Below are positions 9,208 to 17,724 of a stretch of 64,000 bases of DNA, one piece after another (position 1 is the stretch's first letter; each line of letters begins with the position of its first letter). Made by a program: the position numbers and the translations under genes. Below the pieces are notes generated by a model. The model ran no database searches. It worked only from the letters and a program-made list of their open reading frames with translations, and was not told the origin of the DNA. The stretch is from Thermococcus onnurineus NA1 (GTDB lineage Archaea; Methanobacteriota_B; Thermococci; Thermococcales; Thermococcaceae), in assembly GCF_000018365.1 (NCBI RefSeq), contig NC_011529.1, forward strand, positions 1,783,608-1,847,607, in the 5' to 3' direction.

Positions 9208-11427
9208 TCACCCCACTACGATGACGCGCACCTTCCCATTCTCTCTGAGGAGTACCATTGCCTCTCCCCTAATGTATCTGATGAAGCCCGTGGTGAATAT
9301 CTCCTTCGCTATCTCCACGTTCTCTGGTTCGTAGAATATGAAGAACACGACACCCTTGGGAGTCTTGCCGGGAACGAGAACCACTGCTTTGTCGGTCGGA
9401 ACCGTGACGTTGCCCACAGTAACTGTACCATCCTCAATGTAGAACCTTATATAGGGGTTGTAGTCTCTGATGCAGTAGTCGCCGAAGTTTGCCATCACTA
9501 TGTAGCTCTCCTCGCCGATGACCGTCGAGTTGGCCGGTATGAAGCCTCCGCTGAAGAGATCGTTCAGCGTGGTTATTATCTCGTTCACGCTCTCCGGATC
9601 CATTCCGGGTGCAATGATCTGGAACACGTCGGTGTTAAGGGCCCTCTCGATGTCGTAGAGGTTAACGGGCGGTATGTACTGGAAGCGCGAGAGGTAGAGT
9701 ATAGCGCTCGCTGTCTCCAGGGTCTTGTCCTCTATCAGTCCGCTGTCCCTGGCTTCCATCACGAAGTCGAGGGTCTCATTGGTGTAGTTGTGACCATACT
9801 TGATGAGCAGGTCGGTGACCCTGACGGTGAGCTCGACGCTCGGGGTTCCCGGGAATTCTTTGTTCTTCTCCCAGACGTAGTAGGTCTTCCAGTAGGGCCA
9901 GCCGCCATTAATCCTCTGTTCTATGAGCCACTCAATGTGGGGTTGAAGTTCTTCGGGCGTGGCTATTCCGTCGAGGGCCTCAAGGACTGTGAGCGTGGTC
10001 AGGACGTCAGGCTTGAGCATGTAGGCAAAGTACCTCGTTGTCACGTAGGTTCCCCAACCGTCGTTGGTTATGCTCAGGAGCCAGTCCTTAGCCTTCTGGA
10101 TTAGCGGGTCGTCCGAAGGAACGCCCAAATCGCGGAGGGCCTTAACGGCCAGAGCGGTCTCGTAGGGCTGAGGCCCGAGGACTGTGTTGCCCCAGAGGCC
10201 GTAATCGAGCTGAGCGCTGCGTATGAGCTCTATTGCCTGAGCTTTTTCTTCCTCGGTAAGATCGTTGTACATGAGGAGTATCTCGAGAGCGTAGTAGTAG
10301 CCGACGGACATCCTGCCGTCCTGCTCTATCCAGAGGGCATCCTTCTGGAATGCTTCCCTTGCCCACGCCACTGCCTTATCTATGGCCTCCTTCTCGGGAT
10401 AGCACTCCTTGATTGCCATAAGGGCGTAGTAGGTAGCCTTCTCGTCGGAGGGTGAGTTCAGAGTCAGACCCCATCCTCCATCGGGGTTCTGCATGTTCTT
10501 CAGGGCTTGGCAGGGCATCTCGTATGGGTTTTTAACCTCGCTTGGAGGCAGTATCTCAAAGGACGTGGAGAGCGCCATCAGGGCAAAGGAGGTTGTCGCT
10601 ATGAGCTCGGTGGAAGAGAACAGATTCGGAGTGTTCATCCAATAAACGAGGTCGTTGGATGTTTTGCTGTAAGATTCGAGTTTTATGAGTATTCTCGCGG
10701 TGTCAAAATCGACTGGGGTGTGGAGAACCAGGGCATATGTGAGCATCGCCCTCTCTTTCATAGTTATCTCGCCGTTGAGGAGGACGTCCTTGACTTCATC
10801 TATAGTCTCTTTGTCGACGGGATATCCTGTGCTGTGATATGCGATGAGCTTAAGGGCGAGGGCTTCGTAACCGGGAATCTCACAGGAGGCGTTTTCAAGA
10901 TATTTAATCGCATCGCGAACAATCTGGCTGTTGTAGGTGTAGCCAGCCTCACCGAGGGCCCACACAGTCATGACCGTCGGGTAGCATGAAACAGGTGTTC
11001 CCGGGATATAGCCCCAGCCGTTCTCGCTCTTCGCAGAGAAGAGATAGGAAATTCCATTTTCGAGGGCTGGCCTTATCTTCGTCTTGGTCATTGTATCCAG
11101 ATGGGGATACGCTCTCTCCAGCGCTATGACGGCATATGCAGTGTCGAGGACGTTGCTTGTCTCACCTGGATAAAGACCCCATCCCCCATCCGGGTTCTGA
11201 TATGAGAGAAGCGTCTCCAAAAGGGTTGAGATGTCCGGGACAATGCCCCCGTCCAGGTCGCTGGTAGCCCCGGATAATGCCATGACTGCCAGGCTTATTT
11301 CCCTCGTCTGCTTTGTAGATTCAGCCGAGTCACCAAGAAACTTTACAGAGCCATCTATCGTTCCGGCACTAACGGCTGGAATCAACATGAAAACAATCAT
11401 CATTAAAGCCAGAACTTTCTTCATCAT
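9208..11427 (-). CDS. Secreted alpha/alpha-toroid (prenyltransferase/squalene-cyclase repeat) protein
   Basis: This 739-residue protein has a classical signal peptide (MMKKVLALMMIVFMLIPAVSA). It carries at least six repeats of the terpenoid-cyclase/prenyltransferase toroid type, recognisable as NPDGGWGL (about residues 76 and 311), NGWGYIPG (about 136), GLWGN (about 405), DGWGTYV (about 450) and GGWPYWK (about 508), each followed by an ALxAL-type helix. The DxDD or QW catalytic acid of true cyclases is not visible, so a binding or scaffold role outside the cell is more likely than terpene cyclisation. It is the first gene of the operon. Two adjacent ATGs follow GGGGTG. Confidence 0.85.
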   Translation of the reverse strand: MMKKVLALMMIVFMLIPAVSAGTIDGSVKFLGDSAESTKQTREISLAVMALSGATSDLDGGIVPDISTLLETLLSYQNPDGGWGLYPGETSNVLDTAYAVIALERAYPHLDTMTKTKIRPALENGISYLFSAKSENGWGYIPGTPVSCYPTVMTVWALGEAGYTYNSQIVRDAIKYLENASCEIPGYEALALKLIAYHSTGYPVDKETIDEVKDVLLNGEITMKERAMLTYALVLHTPVDFDTARILIKLESYSKTSNDLVYWMNTPNLFSSTELIATTSFALMALSTSFEILPPSEVKNPYEMPCQALKNMQNPDGGWGLTLNSPSDEKATYYALMAIKECYPEKEAIDKAVAWAREAFQKDALWIEQDGRMSVGYYYALEILLMYNDLTEEEKAQAIELIRSAQLDYGLWGNTVLGPQPYETALAVKALRDLGVPSDDPLIQKAKDWLLSITNDGWGTYVTTRYFAYMLKPDVLTTLTVLEALDGIATPEELQPHIEWLIEQRINGGWPYWKTYYVWEKNKEFPGTPSVELTVRVTDLLIKYGHNYTNETLDFVMEARDSGLIEDKTLETASAILYLSRFQYIPPVNLYDIERALNTDVFQIIAPGMDPESVNEIITTLNDLFSGGFIPANSTVIGEESYIVMANFGDYCIRDYNPYIRFYIEDGTVTVGNVTVPTDKAVVLVPGKTPKGVVFFIFYEPENVEIAKEIFTTGFIRYIRGEAMVLLRENGKVRVIVVG

Positions 11428-11460
11428 CTTACACCCCTAGGTTCATTCTAAGCGGCCAGA

Positions 11461-11474
11461 ATAAATAAACTTTT
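11461..11474 (-). promoter_or_regulatory. Promoter of the toroid-CetZ-pseudopilin operon
   Basis: Read on the minus strand, AAAGTTTATTTAT lies about 35-45 bases before the first ATG of the toroid gene. It has the A/T-rich form and position of an archaeal TATA box. No other equally good box lies before any downstream gene of the cluster, where gaps are at most 39 bases. Confidence 0.6.
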
Positions 11475-11497
11475 TCCATAAAAAGGGGAGAGAAAGC

Positions 11498-12484
11498 TCA
11501 GTGCTTTATGAAGCGTTCTGTTTTGTCCACATCATCGCGCATTATAAGAACGACACGGCTCGGCTCGTACTCGTCCTCGATGTGGTAGCCGGGCAGGTGC
11601 TTGACAAGCTCCTCTGCGAAGGTCTTGATTTCTTCATGGCGCGGCATGTTGTTTATCGTGAGTCGGTTCCTCGAGAAGCCGACGAACATGTAGGCTTTGG
11701 CCTCGACGAACATTGGTTTGGCCTTCATTATGAGCTTTGCGTAGCCCTCTGGATTGTGCATGTTCTCGTCCTTGACGAGCGTGAGTCTTATCACCGTCCT
11801 CGTTGGCAGACCGTTCATGAGCTCGAGGGTTCTTGTTATTTTCTCCCAGCCGTCGGGAATCATTGGGACATTGACGCGGTTGTAGGTCTCTATGTCTGGA
11901 GCGGTGAGCGAGACGTAGAGCTGGGTCGGAAGCTTGTCCTCCTTAATCATCTCTTCGAGTCTCTCCGGAGCGGTTCCGTTTGTGACTATGAAGGTGGTGA
12001 ATCCGCGCTTGTGGAACTCCTCAACTAGATCGCCCATGTATGGATAGAGCATCGGCTCACCGGAGAGACTTATGGCGGCGTGCTTCGGATTCCAGGCCTC
12101 CTCGAACTTCTTCATGTTTATTCCAGGCATGCCCTTGTAGCCGACGAGGAGCTTGCGCTGGGCCTTTATGCTCTCCTCGACTATGAAAGCCGGGTCGTCC
12201 CAGGGTCCAGGAAGCTCGGTTCCAAGGAAGCCCTCCATGGGACGCCAGCAGAAGATGCAGTTGTGGGTGCACCATGCAGTAACCGGCGTCATCTGCAGAC
12301 AGCGGTGGGAGTGTATTCCGTAGAACTTCTGCTTGTAACAGAACCTGTCGTGCTTTATGCTCTCTTTGAGCCAGTGGCAGAGCTTGACTGAGCTGTGTCT
12401 GCCCACGAGAGCGTAATGCTGCTTTTTAAACAGTCTCGCAATCTCGCCCGGCATGTTTGGATTGGACTTGAACGTTATCGCCAT
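11498..12484 (-). CDS. taw1: 4-demethylwyosine synthase Taw1 (TYW1 family)
   Basis: This radical SAM enzyme condenses pyruvate with N1-methylguanosine-37 of tRNA-Phe to form the tricyclic 4-demethylwyosine. The radical SAM motif CTHNCIFC (CX3CX2C) lies near residues 72-79, and three upstream cysteines (near 36, 49 and 62) match the second iron-sulfur cluster of TYW1. The length of 328 residues is normal for archaea. I place the start at the ATG at 12484 because AGGTGA lies five bases upstream. A GTG nine bases earlier overlaps that site. A TATA-like TTTTTAAAAG lies upstream around 12510-12520. Confidence 0.93.
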   Translation of the reverse strand: MAITFKSNPNMPGEIARLFKKQHYALVGRHSSVKLCHWLKESIKHDRFCYKQKFYGIHSHRCLQMTPVTAWCTHNCIFCWRPMEGFLGTELPGPWDDPAFIVEESIKAQRKLLVGYKGMPGINMKKFEEAWNPKHAAISLSGEPMLYPYMGDLVEEFHKRGFTTFIVTNGTAPERLEEMIKEDKLPTQLYVSLTAPDIETYNRVNVPMIPDGWEKITRTLELMNGLPTRTVIRLTLVKDENMHNPEGYAKLIMKAKPMFVEAKAYMFVGFSRNRLTINNMPRHEEIKTFAEELVKHLPGYHIEDEYEPSRVVLIMRDDVDKTERFIKH

Positions 12485-12616
12485 TAGTCTCACCTAACTC
12501 CACTTCAGACACCCTTTTAAAAAGATGTTGGGAACAAAGCTGTCCCATATTTTATCGTCGAAAAACTATTCGTCAATCGGAGAAAAGTTTAAAAGGAAAA
12601 GTTCGAGGTTAAGCCC

Positions 12617-12751
12617 ATGTTCGAGCGGGTAAAACCGATTCCAATGCTCAAAAAGGAGGAGTTCGAGATCTTTCCTACGGAAGAACCAGAGGTCGAGAAC
12701 AAGCCGAAGGTTAAGTTCCTGTTTGAAGTTAAACGTCACCATTTGGCTTAA
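12617..12751 (+). CDS. Small conserved-looking protein, 44 aa
   Basis: An ATG at 12617 opens a 44-codon frame beginning MFERVKPIPMLKKEEFEIFP and ending at TAA in 12749-12751. A good TATA box (AGTTTAAAAGG, 12587-12597) lies about 25 bases before the ATG, so the message would be leaderless or nearly so. The frame ends by sharing four bases with the stop of the convergent methyltransferase gene, a junction type seen at other real gene pairs here. The protein is highly charged, with no cysteine or membrane helix. Function unknown. Confidence 0.7.
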   Translation: MFERVKPIPMLKKEEFEIFPTEEPEVENKPKVKFLFEVKRHHLA

Positions 12752-13332
12752 TCCTCAAGCAGGGCGTTTATCAGGACTATGTCCTCAAAGAAGACATGAT
12801 TCTTAGCGGCTATTTCTCCCTTTAGACCCACTTCTTTCAGCCTCTCGAGAGTCTCTTTTATTCCTGTTATGGAGCTCTGAACTATTTGAACGATTCCACC
12901 GGGCTTTAGATAATCGGCAACTTCATCTATGAACCTGTCGAGGACTTCCCTTCCGGTTTCTCCCCCCACCAGTGCTAGGTCTATAGGCTCCTCGGGTTCG
13001 CCGGGCAGATACGGCGCGTTGAAGGTGATGACGTCAAACTCCCCATTAACCCCCTCGAAGAGGTTGCTCTGGATGAACTCAACGTTTTCAATGCCGTTGA
13101 GCCTCGCATTTTCCCTTGCCAGCTTAATGGCGAGGGGATTTACGTCAACGCCGAGGACGTACTCTGCCTTTCTCGCCATCAGAAGTGCTATTATGCCCGT
13201 TCCGGTGCCCATATCGAGGGCAACGTCGCCATGTTTAACCGCCAAGTTCTCGGCTAAGAGAAACGTATCCTCCGCTGGCTCGTAGACTTGCGGATGAAGT
13301 TTGAGCTTTAGTCCCTTGTAATATATCATCAT
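12748..13332 (-). CDS. HemK2/Mtq2-like release-factor glutamine methyltransferase
   Basis: A 194-residue class I SAM methyltransferase. The SAM-binding motif is DMGTGTGIIALLMA (about 40-53), the acidic loop is VDVNPLAI, and the catalytic loop reads FNAPYLPG (about 104-111). In the HemK family this loop is normally NPPY, which positions the substrate glutamine, so the second residue here is Ala instead of Pro. The N-terminal VYEPAEDTFLLAENL and the short length match the archaeal/eukaryotic HemK2 type, which methylates the GGQ motif of aRF1 with Trm112 as partner. The substrate is inferred from the family. Confidence 0.8.
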   Translation of the reverse strand: MMIYYKGLKLKLHPQVYEPAEDTFLLAENLAVKHGDVALDMGTGTGIIALLMARKAEYVLGVDVNPLAIKLARENARLNGIENVEFIQSNLFEGVNGEFDVITFNAPYLPGEPEEPIDLALVGGETGREVLDRFIDEVADYLKPGGIVQIVQSSITGIKETLERLKEVGLKGEIAAKNHVFFEDIVLINALLED

Positions 13333-13356
13333 GAAAGTAGATATCTTCAGAACCTT

Positions 13357-13545
13357 TTTGTGTTTAACCCTGTGTCTTTTTGGCTTTTTGGGATATTTTT
13401 CGAATATCTTTCGAACATTTTGAAAATATTCTTATGTTTTGTATACTTGTCAACGTATTGTCCTGTAGAAATGCCACATGACAGAACTTTCTTGCATTTG
13501 ATGACGATTTGTCATATGTAACCTACGAAAGACTTAAGTATGTGT
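13357..13545 (+). promoter_or_regulatory. Upstream region and TATA box of subtilisin 1
   Basis: The 257-base gap before the first subtilisin gene has a TATA box CTTAAGTATG (13533-13542) preceded by GAAAGA. A block TTTTGTATACTTGTCAACGT lies near 13437-13456, and TGTGTTTAAC lies near 13358. All three blocks recur in the same order upstream of the second subtilisin gene, so they are part of the duplication and are probably regulatory. The message would start near 13565, and GGGGTG (13577-13582) serves as ribosome binding site. Confidence 0.65.
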
Positions 13546-13589
13546 GCCTTCATGTATAGGTGCATAAAATCGTACTGGGGTGTTGTTGA

Positions 13590-14870
13590 ATGAACAGGAA
13601 AGTGACTATAGGTAGTTTAATGGCCCTGTTGCTTCTGGCAGCAATCTTTGCCGTCCCCGCTGTCGCTGAGAAGCCAGAGACTATCAGGGTTGTCGCACAC
13701 ATAGACAGGGGCCACTTCAAGGCCGATGCCGTCAAGGGAATCGGGGGTAAAATCGTCTACGAGTTCAAGCTGATCGATGCCGTTGTCATTGATATCCCAG
13801 CTAATGCCGTCGGCAAGCTGGCTAAGCTCGACGGCGTTACCAAGGTCGAGTACGACCACATGGCTCAGGTTTACAGGGGCGGTCCGCCGTGGCTCATCAG
13901 CCAACCGACCCAGCCTGCTCAGACGGTTCCGTGGGGAATTGAGCGTGTTCAGGCCCCAACCGTCTGGAGCATAACCGACGGCTCCAGCAACGGCGTCATT
14001 GAAGTTGCAGTCCTCGACACTGGAGCCGACTGGGACCACCCGGACATTGCCGCCAACATTGTCTGGGGAATTAGCACCATTGGTGGTGTTGTCAGCACGG
14101 ATCCTGCTGACTGGTACGACGGAAACGGCCACGGAACCCACGTTATAGGAACCATAGCGGCCCTTAACAACGACATTGGTGTCGTCGGAGTTGCTCCGAA
14201 CGTTGAGATCTACGCCATCAAGGTCCTTGATGACAGGGGAAGCGGAACCTACACTGACATAGCCATTGGTATAGAGCAGGCCGTTCTCGGTCCGGACGGA
14301 GTCCTCGACGCTGACGGAGATGGAATAGTCGTTGGCGACCCGGATGACGACGCTGCCGAGGTCATAAGCATGTCTCTCGGCGGTCCGAGCGATGACCAGT
14401 ACCTCCACGACATGATAATCCAGGCCTACAACTACGGCGTTGTCATAGTTGCTGCCAGCGGCAACGAGGCCGCTGACCAGCCGAGCTACCCGGCTATCTA
14501 CCCGGAGGTCATCGCCGTTGGTGCCACCGACTCAACCGACGCCATAGCTTACTTCAGCAACCTCCAGCCTGAGGTCAGCGCTCCGGGTGTTGACATCCTC
14601 AGCACCTATCCGGACGACACCTACGAGAGCCTCAGCGGAACCAGCATGGCTACTCCGCACGTCAGCGGTGTTGTTGCCCTCATCCAGGCTGCCTACTACA
14701 ACAAGTACGGCAAGGTTCTCCCGGTTGGAACCTTCGATGACATGAACACCAACACCATCAGGGGAATCCTCCACGTTACGGCCGATGACCTTGGAGATCC
14801 AGGATGGGACATATACTACGGTTATGGAATAGTGAGGGCTGACCTGGCCGTCCAGGCGGCCCTTGGTTGA
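13590..14870 (+). CDS. Tk-subtilisin-type serine protease, paralogue 1
   Basis: A 426-residue secreted S8 protease. Residues 1-26 form a signal peptide and about 28-95 the inhibitory propeptide. The catalytic triad is D143 (VLDTGADWD), H181 (NGHGTH) and S352 (GTSMATP), with oxyanion N292. The acidic loop [15 protein letters not shown] (about 240-254) corresponds to the calcium-binding insertion that folds Tk-subtilisin of T. kodakarensis. Length and order match that enzyme. The propeptide-to-mature junction differs: where paralogue 2 keeps VLLGK, this copy has QVYRGG, so the autocleavage site is altered. It lies 300 bases upstream of a second copy in the same orientation. Confidence 0.95.
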   Translation: MNRKVTIGSLMALLLLAAIFAVPAVAEKPETIRVVAHIDRGHFKADAVKGIGGKIVYEFKLIDAVVIDIPANAVGKLAKLDGVTKVEYDHMAQVYRGGPPWLISQPTQPAQTVPWGIERVQAPTVWSITDGSSNGVIEVAVLDTGADWDHPDIAANIVWGISTIGGVVSTDPADWYDGNGHGTHVIGTIAALNNDIGVVGVAPNVEIYAIKVLDDRGSGTYTDIAIGIEQAVLGPDGVLDADGDGIVVGDPDDDAAEVISMSLGGPSDDQYLHDMIIQAYNYGVVIVAASGNEAADQPSYPAIYPEVIAVGATDSTDAIAYFSNLQPEVSAPGVDILSTYPDDTYESLSGTSMATPHVSGVVALIQAAYYNKYGKVLPVGTFDDMNTNTIRGILHVTADDLGDPGWDIYYGYGIVRADLAVQAALG

Positions 14871-14979
14871 TTCTCTTATTTTTCACTACTTTTCACTTTG
14901 AGATAACACATATGTAGAATATTTAGCTTTGAGGTCTTTGTAATTGCTAATTTGGAATACGCTGACTCCAACTTTTCTG

Positions 14980-15123
14980 TGTTTAACGCTCGTTCTCTTG
15001 ATTTTGTGCATATCTTGGTATCCATTACAACGTTTGATCTTTGTGTACTCGTCGATGTATTGACAATGATATTCCACGTTCTGCGGCGTTGTGTCATGTT
15101 AGTTCCAGAAAGATTTAAGTATG
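14980..15123 (+). promoter_or_regulatory. Upstream region and TATA box of subtilisin 2
   Basis: The 300-base gap between the two subtilisin genes holds TGTGTTTAACGCTCG (near 14979-14993), TTTGTGTACTCGTCGATGTA (near 15039-15058) and a TATA box ATTTAAGTATG (15113-15123) preceded by GAAAGA. Each has a counterpart upstream of paralogue 1. The start site would lie near 15145, and GGGGTGGTG precedes the ATG at 15171. No other gene is seen in the gap. Its first part, after the stop at 14870, is T-rich and may hold the terminator of paralogue 1. Confidence 0.65.
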
Positions 15124-15170
15124 CATTTTATTAGGTATTGCTGAACTAATATGTACTGGGGTGGTGCTGT

Positions 15171-16451
15171 ATGGTCAGTAAGCATGCGATCAGTGCGCTG
15201 CTTCTTGCCCTGCTGGTCTTGTCGCTGCTCGCGGTTCCGGCAACCGCGGAGAAGCCTGAGATGATCAGGGTGGTAGTGCACATTGATAAGGCCCAGTTCA
15301 AGCCGAACGAAGTCCTTGGAATTGGTGGCCACGTTATCTACCAGTTTAAGCTCATAGATGCCGCGGTTGTTGAGATACCCTCAACTGCGGTGGGCAAACT
15401 TAGAAAGCTACCGGGAGTCAAAATGGTTGAGTTCGATCATCAAGCGGTTCTCCTAGGAAAACCCCCGGGAGTCGGAAAGCCTGGGAGTTCCCAGCCTGCT
15501 CAGACGGTTCCGTGGGGAATTGAGCGTGTTCAGGCTCCAACCGTCTGGAGCATAACCGACGGCTCCAGCAACGGCGTCATTGAAGTTGCAATTCTCGATA
15601 CTGGAATAGACTATGATCACCCAGATCTTGCGGCTAATCTGGCTTGGGGCGTTAGCACCTTGAGGGGCAAAGTTTCTACAAAGTCGAGAGACTACTACGA
15701 CCAGAATGGCCACGGAACCCACGTCGCAGGAACCATAGCCGCCCTTAACAATGACATTGGCGTCGTCGGAGTCGCCCCGAACGTTGAGATATATGCAATC
15801 AGGGTCCTTGACGCCAGCGGAAGGGGTTCTTACACCGACATTGCCATTGGAATTGAGCAGGCCCTCCTCGGTCCCGATGGAGTTCTCGATGTCGATGGCG
15901 ACGGAGTAATAGTCGGTGATCCCGATGACGACGCTGCCGAAGTCATAAGCATGTCCCTCGGTGGTTCGGTCAATGACCAGTACCTCCACGATATTATAAT
16001 CCAAGCCTACAACTACGGTGTCGTCATCGTTGCCGCTAGCGGTAATGAGGGTGCATCCAGTCCCAGCTATCCGGCAGCTTATCCAGAGGTTATAGCCGTC
16101 GGTGCAAGCGACATCAGCGACCAGATTGCCTACTTCAGTAACCTCCAGCCCGAGATCAGCGCTCCTGGCGTTGATGTGCTCAGCACTTACCCGGACGATT
16201 CCTACGAGACCCTCAGCGGTACGAGCATGGCTACTCCGCACGTCAGCGGTGTTGTTGCCCTCATCCAGGCTGCCTACTACAACAAGTACGGCAAGGTTCT
16301 CCCAGTTGGAACCTTTGATGACATGAGTACCAGCACTGTCAGAGGAATCCTGCATGGCACTGCTGATGATCTCGGTGAAGCTGGTTGGGACATCTACTAC
16401 GGTTATGGAATAGTAAGGGCTGACTTGGCAGTTCAGGCGGCCATCGGCTGA
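15171..16451 (+). CDS. Tk-subtilisin-type serine protease, paralogue 2
   Basis: Also 426 residues with the same numbering: signal peptide 1-27, propeptide to about L95, D143 (ILDTGIDYD), H181 (NGHGTHVAG), S352 (GTSMATP) and a calcium loop [15 protein letters not shown]. The junction HQAVLLGKP is that of Tk-subtilisin, where autoprocessing occurs after the Leu, so this copy is the more orthodox one. Two segments are almost identical in DNA to paralogue 1 (99 bases with one mismatch around 15492-15590, and 80 identical bases at 16224-16303), while flanking codons differ often. This suggests gene conversion after an older duplication. Confidence 0.95.
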   Translation: MVSKHAISALLLALLVLSLLAVPATAEKPEMIRVVVHIDKAQFKPNEVLGIGGHVIYQFKLIDAAVVEIPSTAVGKLRKLPGVKMVEFDHQAVLLGKPPGVGKPGSSQPAQTVPWGIERVQAPTVWSITDGSSNGVIEVAILDTGIDYDHPDLAANLAWGVSTLRGKVSTKSRDYYDQNGHGTHVAGTIAALNNDIGVVGVAPNVEIYAIRVLDASGRGSYTDIAIGIEQALLGPDGVLDVDGDGVIVGDPDDDAAEVISMSLGGSVNDQYLHDIIIQAYNYGVVIVAASGNEGASSPSYPAAYPEVIAVGASDISDQIAYFSNLQPEISAPGVDVLSTYPDDSYETLSGTSMATPHVSGVVALIQAAYYNKYGKVLPVGTFDDMSTSTVRGILHGTADDLGEAGWDIYYGYGIVRADLAVQAAIG

Positions 16452-16561
16452 TTTCTCTTTTTTATTTCTCTGTTTTGATAGTCTGAGCAAGGTTTTCTTA
16501 ACTGGAACAGAAGCCTTAGTTGTTCTCAGGAAACGTTCAAGGGATTAGAGAGAAAAAGAAA

Positions 16562-16717
16562 TCACTTCCTCTTCCATTCGGTGTAGCCGCACCTTCCGCA
16601 GCTCCAGCGGTCCTTGTGCTCGGCCATGAAGACACCCGGACCACAGCGCGGGCAGAACTTGTTCTTCCTCTTGACCTTACCGCCCTGAACCTCATAGAGC
16701 TTCCACTTCTGTCCCAT
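16562..16717 (-). CDS. rps27ae: 30S ribosomal protein S27ae
   Basis: A 51-residue basic protein beginning [10 protein letters not shown], with a four-cysteine zinc ribbon (CPRC at 22-25 and CGRC at 40-43). It is the archaeal S27ae, the counterpart of the C-terminal part of the eukaryotic ubiquitin-S27a fusion. It follows the S24e gene by two bases, an order common in archaea, and is the last gene of the rpo7 operon. The ATG at 16717 is preceded by a GGAGGAG-type site inside the end of S24e. Confidence 0.95.
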   Translation of the reverse strand: MGQKWKLYEVQGGKVKRKNKFCPRCGPGVFMAEHKDRWSCGRCGYTEWKRK

Positions 16718-16719
16718 CT

Positions 16720-17016
16720 TCACTCCTCCTCCTTGGTTATTATTCCGTCCCTAACAAGGATGTACTCGGGCTCTATGTAGAGCATCCTCTCCTTGCTCTC
16801 ATAAGCCTTAGCGTAGCCCTTGCTGACCCTGCTACCGAAGTAGGACTTTATGTACTGGAGGACGGTAGTCTCGGGGTCGAGGTCGAGCATGGCGACGAGC
16901 TTGCCCTTGACGTCCTTCCTGCTCGGGGTTGGCTCACCCTCGTGAATGACGTCGAAGTATATCTCCTTTCTTCCGAGGAGCTTGTTCTCCTTAATCTCGG
17001 TAACCTTAATCTCCAT
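16720..17016 (-). CDS. rps24e: 30S ribosomal protein S24e
   Basis: A 98-residue protein beginning [19 protein letters not shown] and containing the conserved core [20 protein letters not shown]. Sequence and length fit archaeal S24e. Its ATG lies inside the 3' end of the dephospho-CoA kinase gene (11-base overlap), preceded by GGAGGTGGTTCGCG, and S27ae follows two bases after its stop. It binds 16S rRNA in the small subunit. Confidence 0.95.
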   Translation of the reverse strand: MEIKVTEIKENKLLGRKEIYFDVIHEGEPTPSRKDVKGKLVAMLDLDPETTVLQYIKSYFGSRVSKGYAKAYESKERMLYIEPEYILVRDGIITKEEE

Positions 17017-17542
17017 CGCGAACCACCTCCATCTTAGACATGAGCCTCCCGCACTTGAGCTTGCATTCGGGTGTTACCTTTATAAGCACTACCCCCTCGT
17101 CGGGCTGGCCGTAGAGCACCACCGAGCCCTCGGGGGCGTAGAGCACGGCCGGAATCGCCGCGAGGTCTTCCTCTCCGCACACCTTTATGTAAACCTTTCT
17201 GCCCCTCTCGGCTAGTCCAAATCCCTTTTTGATTGCGTTTAATAAAGCTTTCGTTATTGTTCCGGGCGGATTCTGCACGGTCATTATGACCGCATCGCTC
17301 TCAATGTCCGGACTGTATTCCTGTCTTTTAGTTTTATGATCGTAGATGGCCAGGCTCGGCTTTATCCCGAGCCTGAGGACGTTTTCTGTAACAACGTCGC
17401 CGACGGTGACAACGTGCCTGGCCCTTTCAAGCTCTTCCCTAATCATGAGGTATGGCTTGGGTATCTCCCCCCGGATGAGCTTTCCGAGGGGATCCTTTAA
17501 CTCCTTCCTGAGCTCGGGGGTTAGCTTGAAGTGGAACATCAT
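17006..17542 (-). CDS. GTP-dependent dephospho-CoA kinase (DUF359)
   Basis: This 178-residue protein matches the archaeal DUF359 family, shown for the T. kodakarensis member to phosphorylate dephospho-CoA with GTP as the last step of coenzyme A synthesis. Visible hallmarks are [21 protein letters not shown] (about 29-49) and IYDHKTKR and [13 protein letters not shown] in the middle. It has no classical P-loop, as expected for this family, which resembles thiamine pyrophosphokinases. The start has two tandem ATGs overlapping the TGA of spt4. It sits between transcription and ribosome genes, a conserved archaeal arrangement. Confidence 0.9.
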   Translation of the reverse strand: MMFHFKLTPELRKELKDPLGKLIRGEIPKPYLMIREELERARHVVTVGDVVTENVLRLGIKPSLAIYDHKTKRQEYSPDIESDAVIMTVQNPPGTITKALLNAIKKGFGLAERGRKVYIKVCGEEDLAAIPAVLYAPEGSVVLYGQPDEGVVLIKVTPECKLKCGRLMSKMEVVRDGD

Positions 17543-17724
17543 CTAACCCTTATGGCGTACTTTCCTGGGACTTTGACGCCCAGCTTCTGGGCTATTTTCG
17601 ACTTCTCGGGTTCAGTGATTATGACGAGGTCGAACCACTCGTCGCTCAGATCCCTGCTGCCGCAGACAGGGCAGCGGTCTTCCGTGGTTATGTAGTGGCA
17701 GTGCCTGCAGGCGCGCTCCTTCAT
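17539..17724 (-). CDS. spt4: Transcription elongation factor Spt4 (Rpo subunit E'')
   Basis: A 61-residue zinc protein with C6, C9, C18 and C21 (CRHC...CPVC) and the core SDEWFDLVIITEPEKS. It pairs with Spt5 to keep RNA polymerase processive. Its ATG overlaps the rpo7 stop by four bases and its TGA overlaps the next start, so rpo7-spt4-kinase are translationally linked. Normal length for archaeal Spt4. Confidence 0.95.
   Translation of the reverse strand: MKERACRHCHYITTEDRCPVCGSRDLSDEWFDLVIITEPEKSKIAQKLGVKVPGKYAIRVR

Noticed and set aside
9208..11427. Functional squalene or terpene cyclase
   Set aside because: It is a secreted protein with toroid repeats but no visible DxDD or equivalent catalytic acid; sequence supports only the fold.
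13617..14408. 263-codon frame opposite subtilisin 1 (and the similar 345-codon frame opposite subtilisin 2)
   Set aside because: Mirror of a strongly coding gene; such frames are common opposite GC-third codons, have no ribosome site and repeat only because the sense genes are paralogues.
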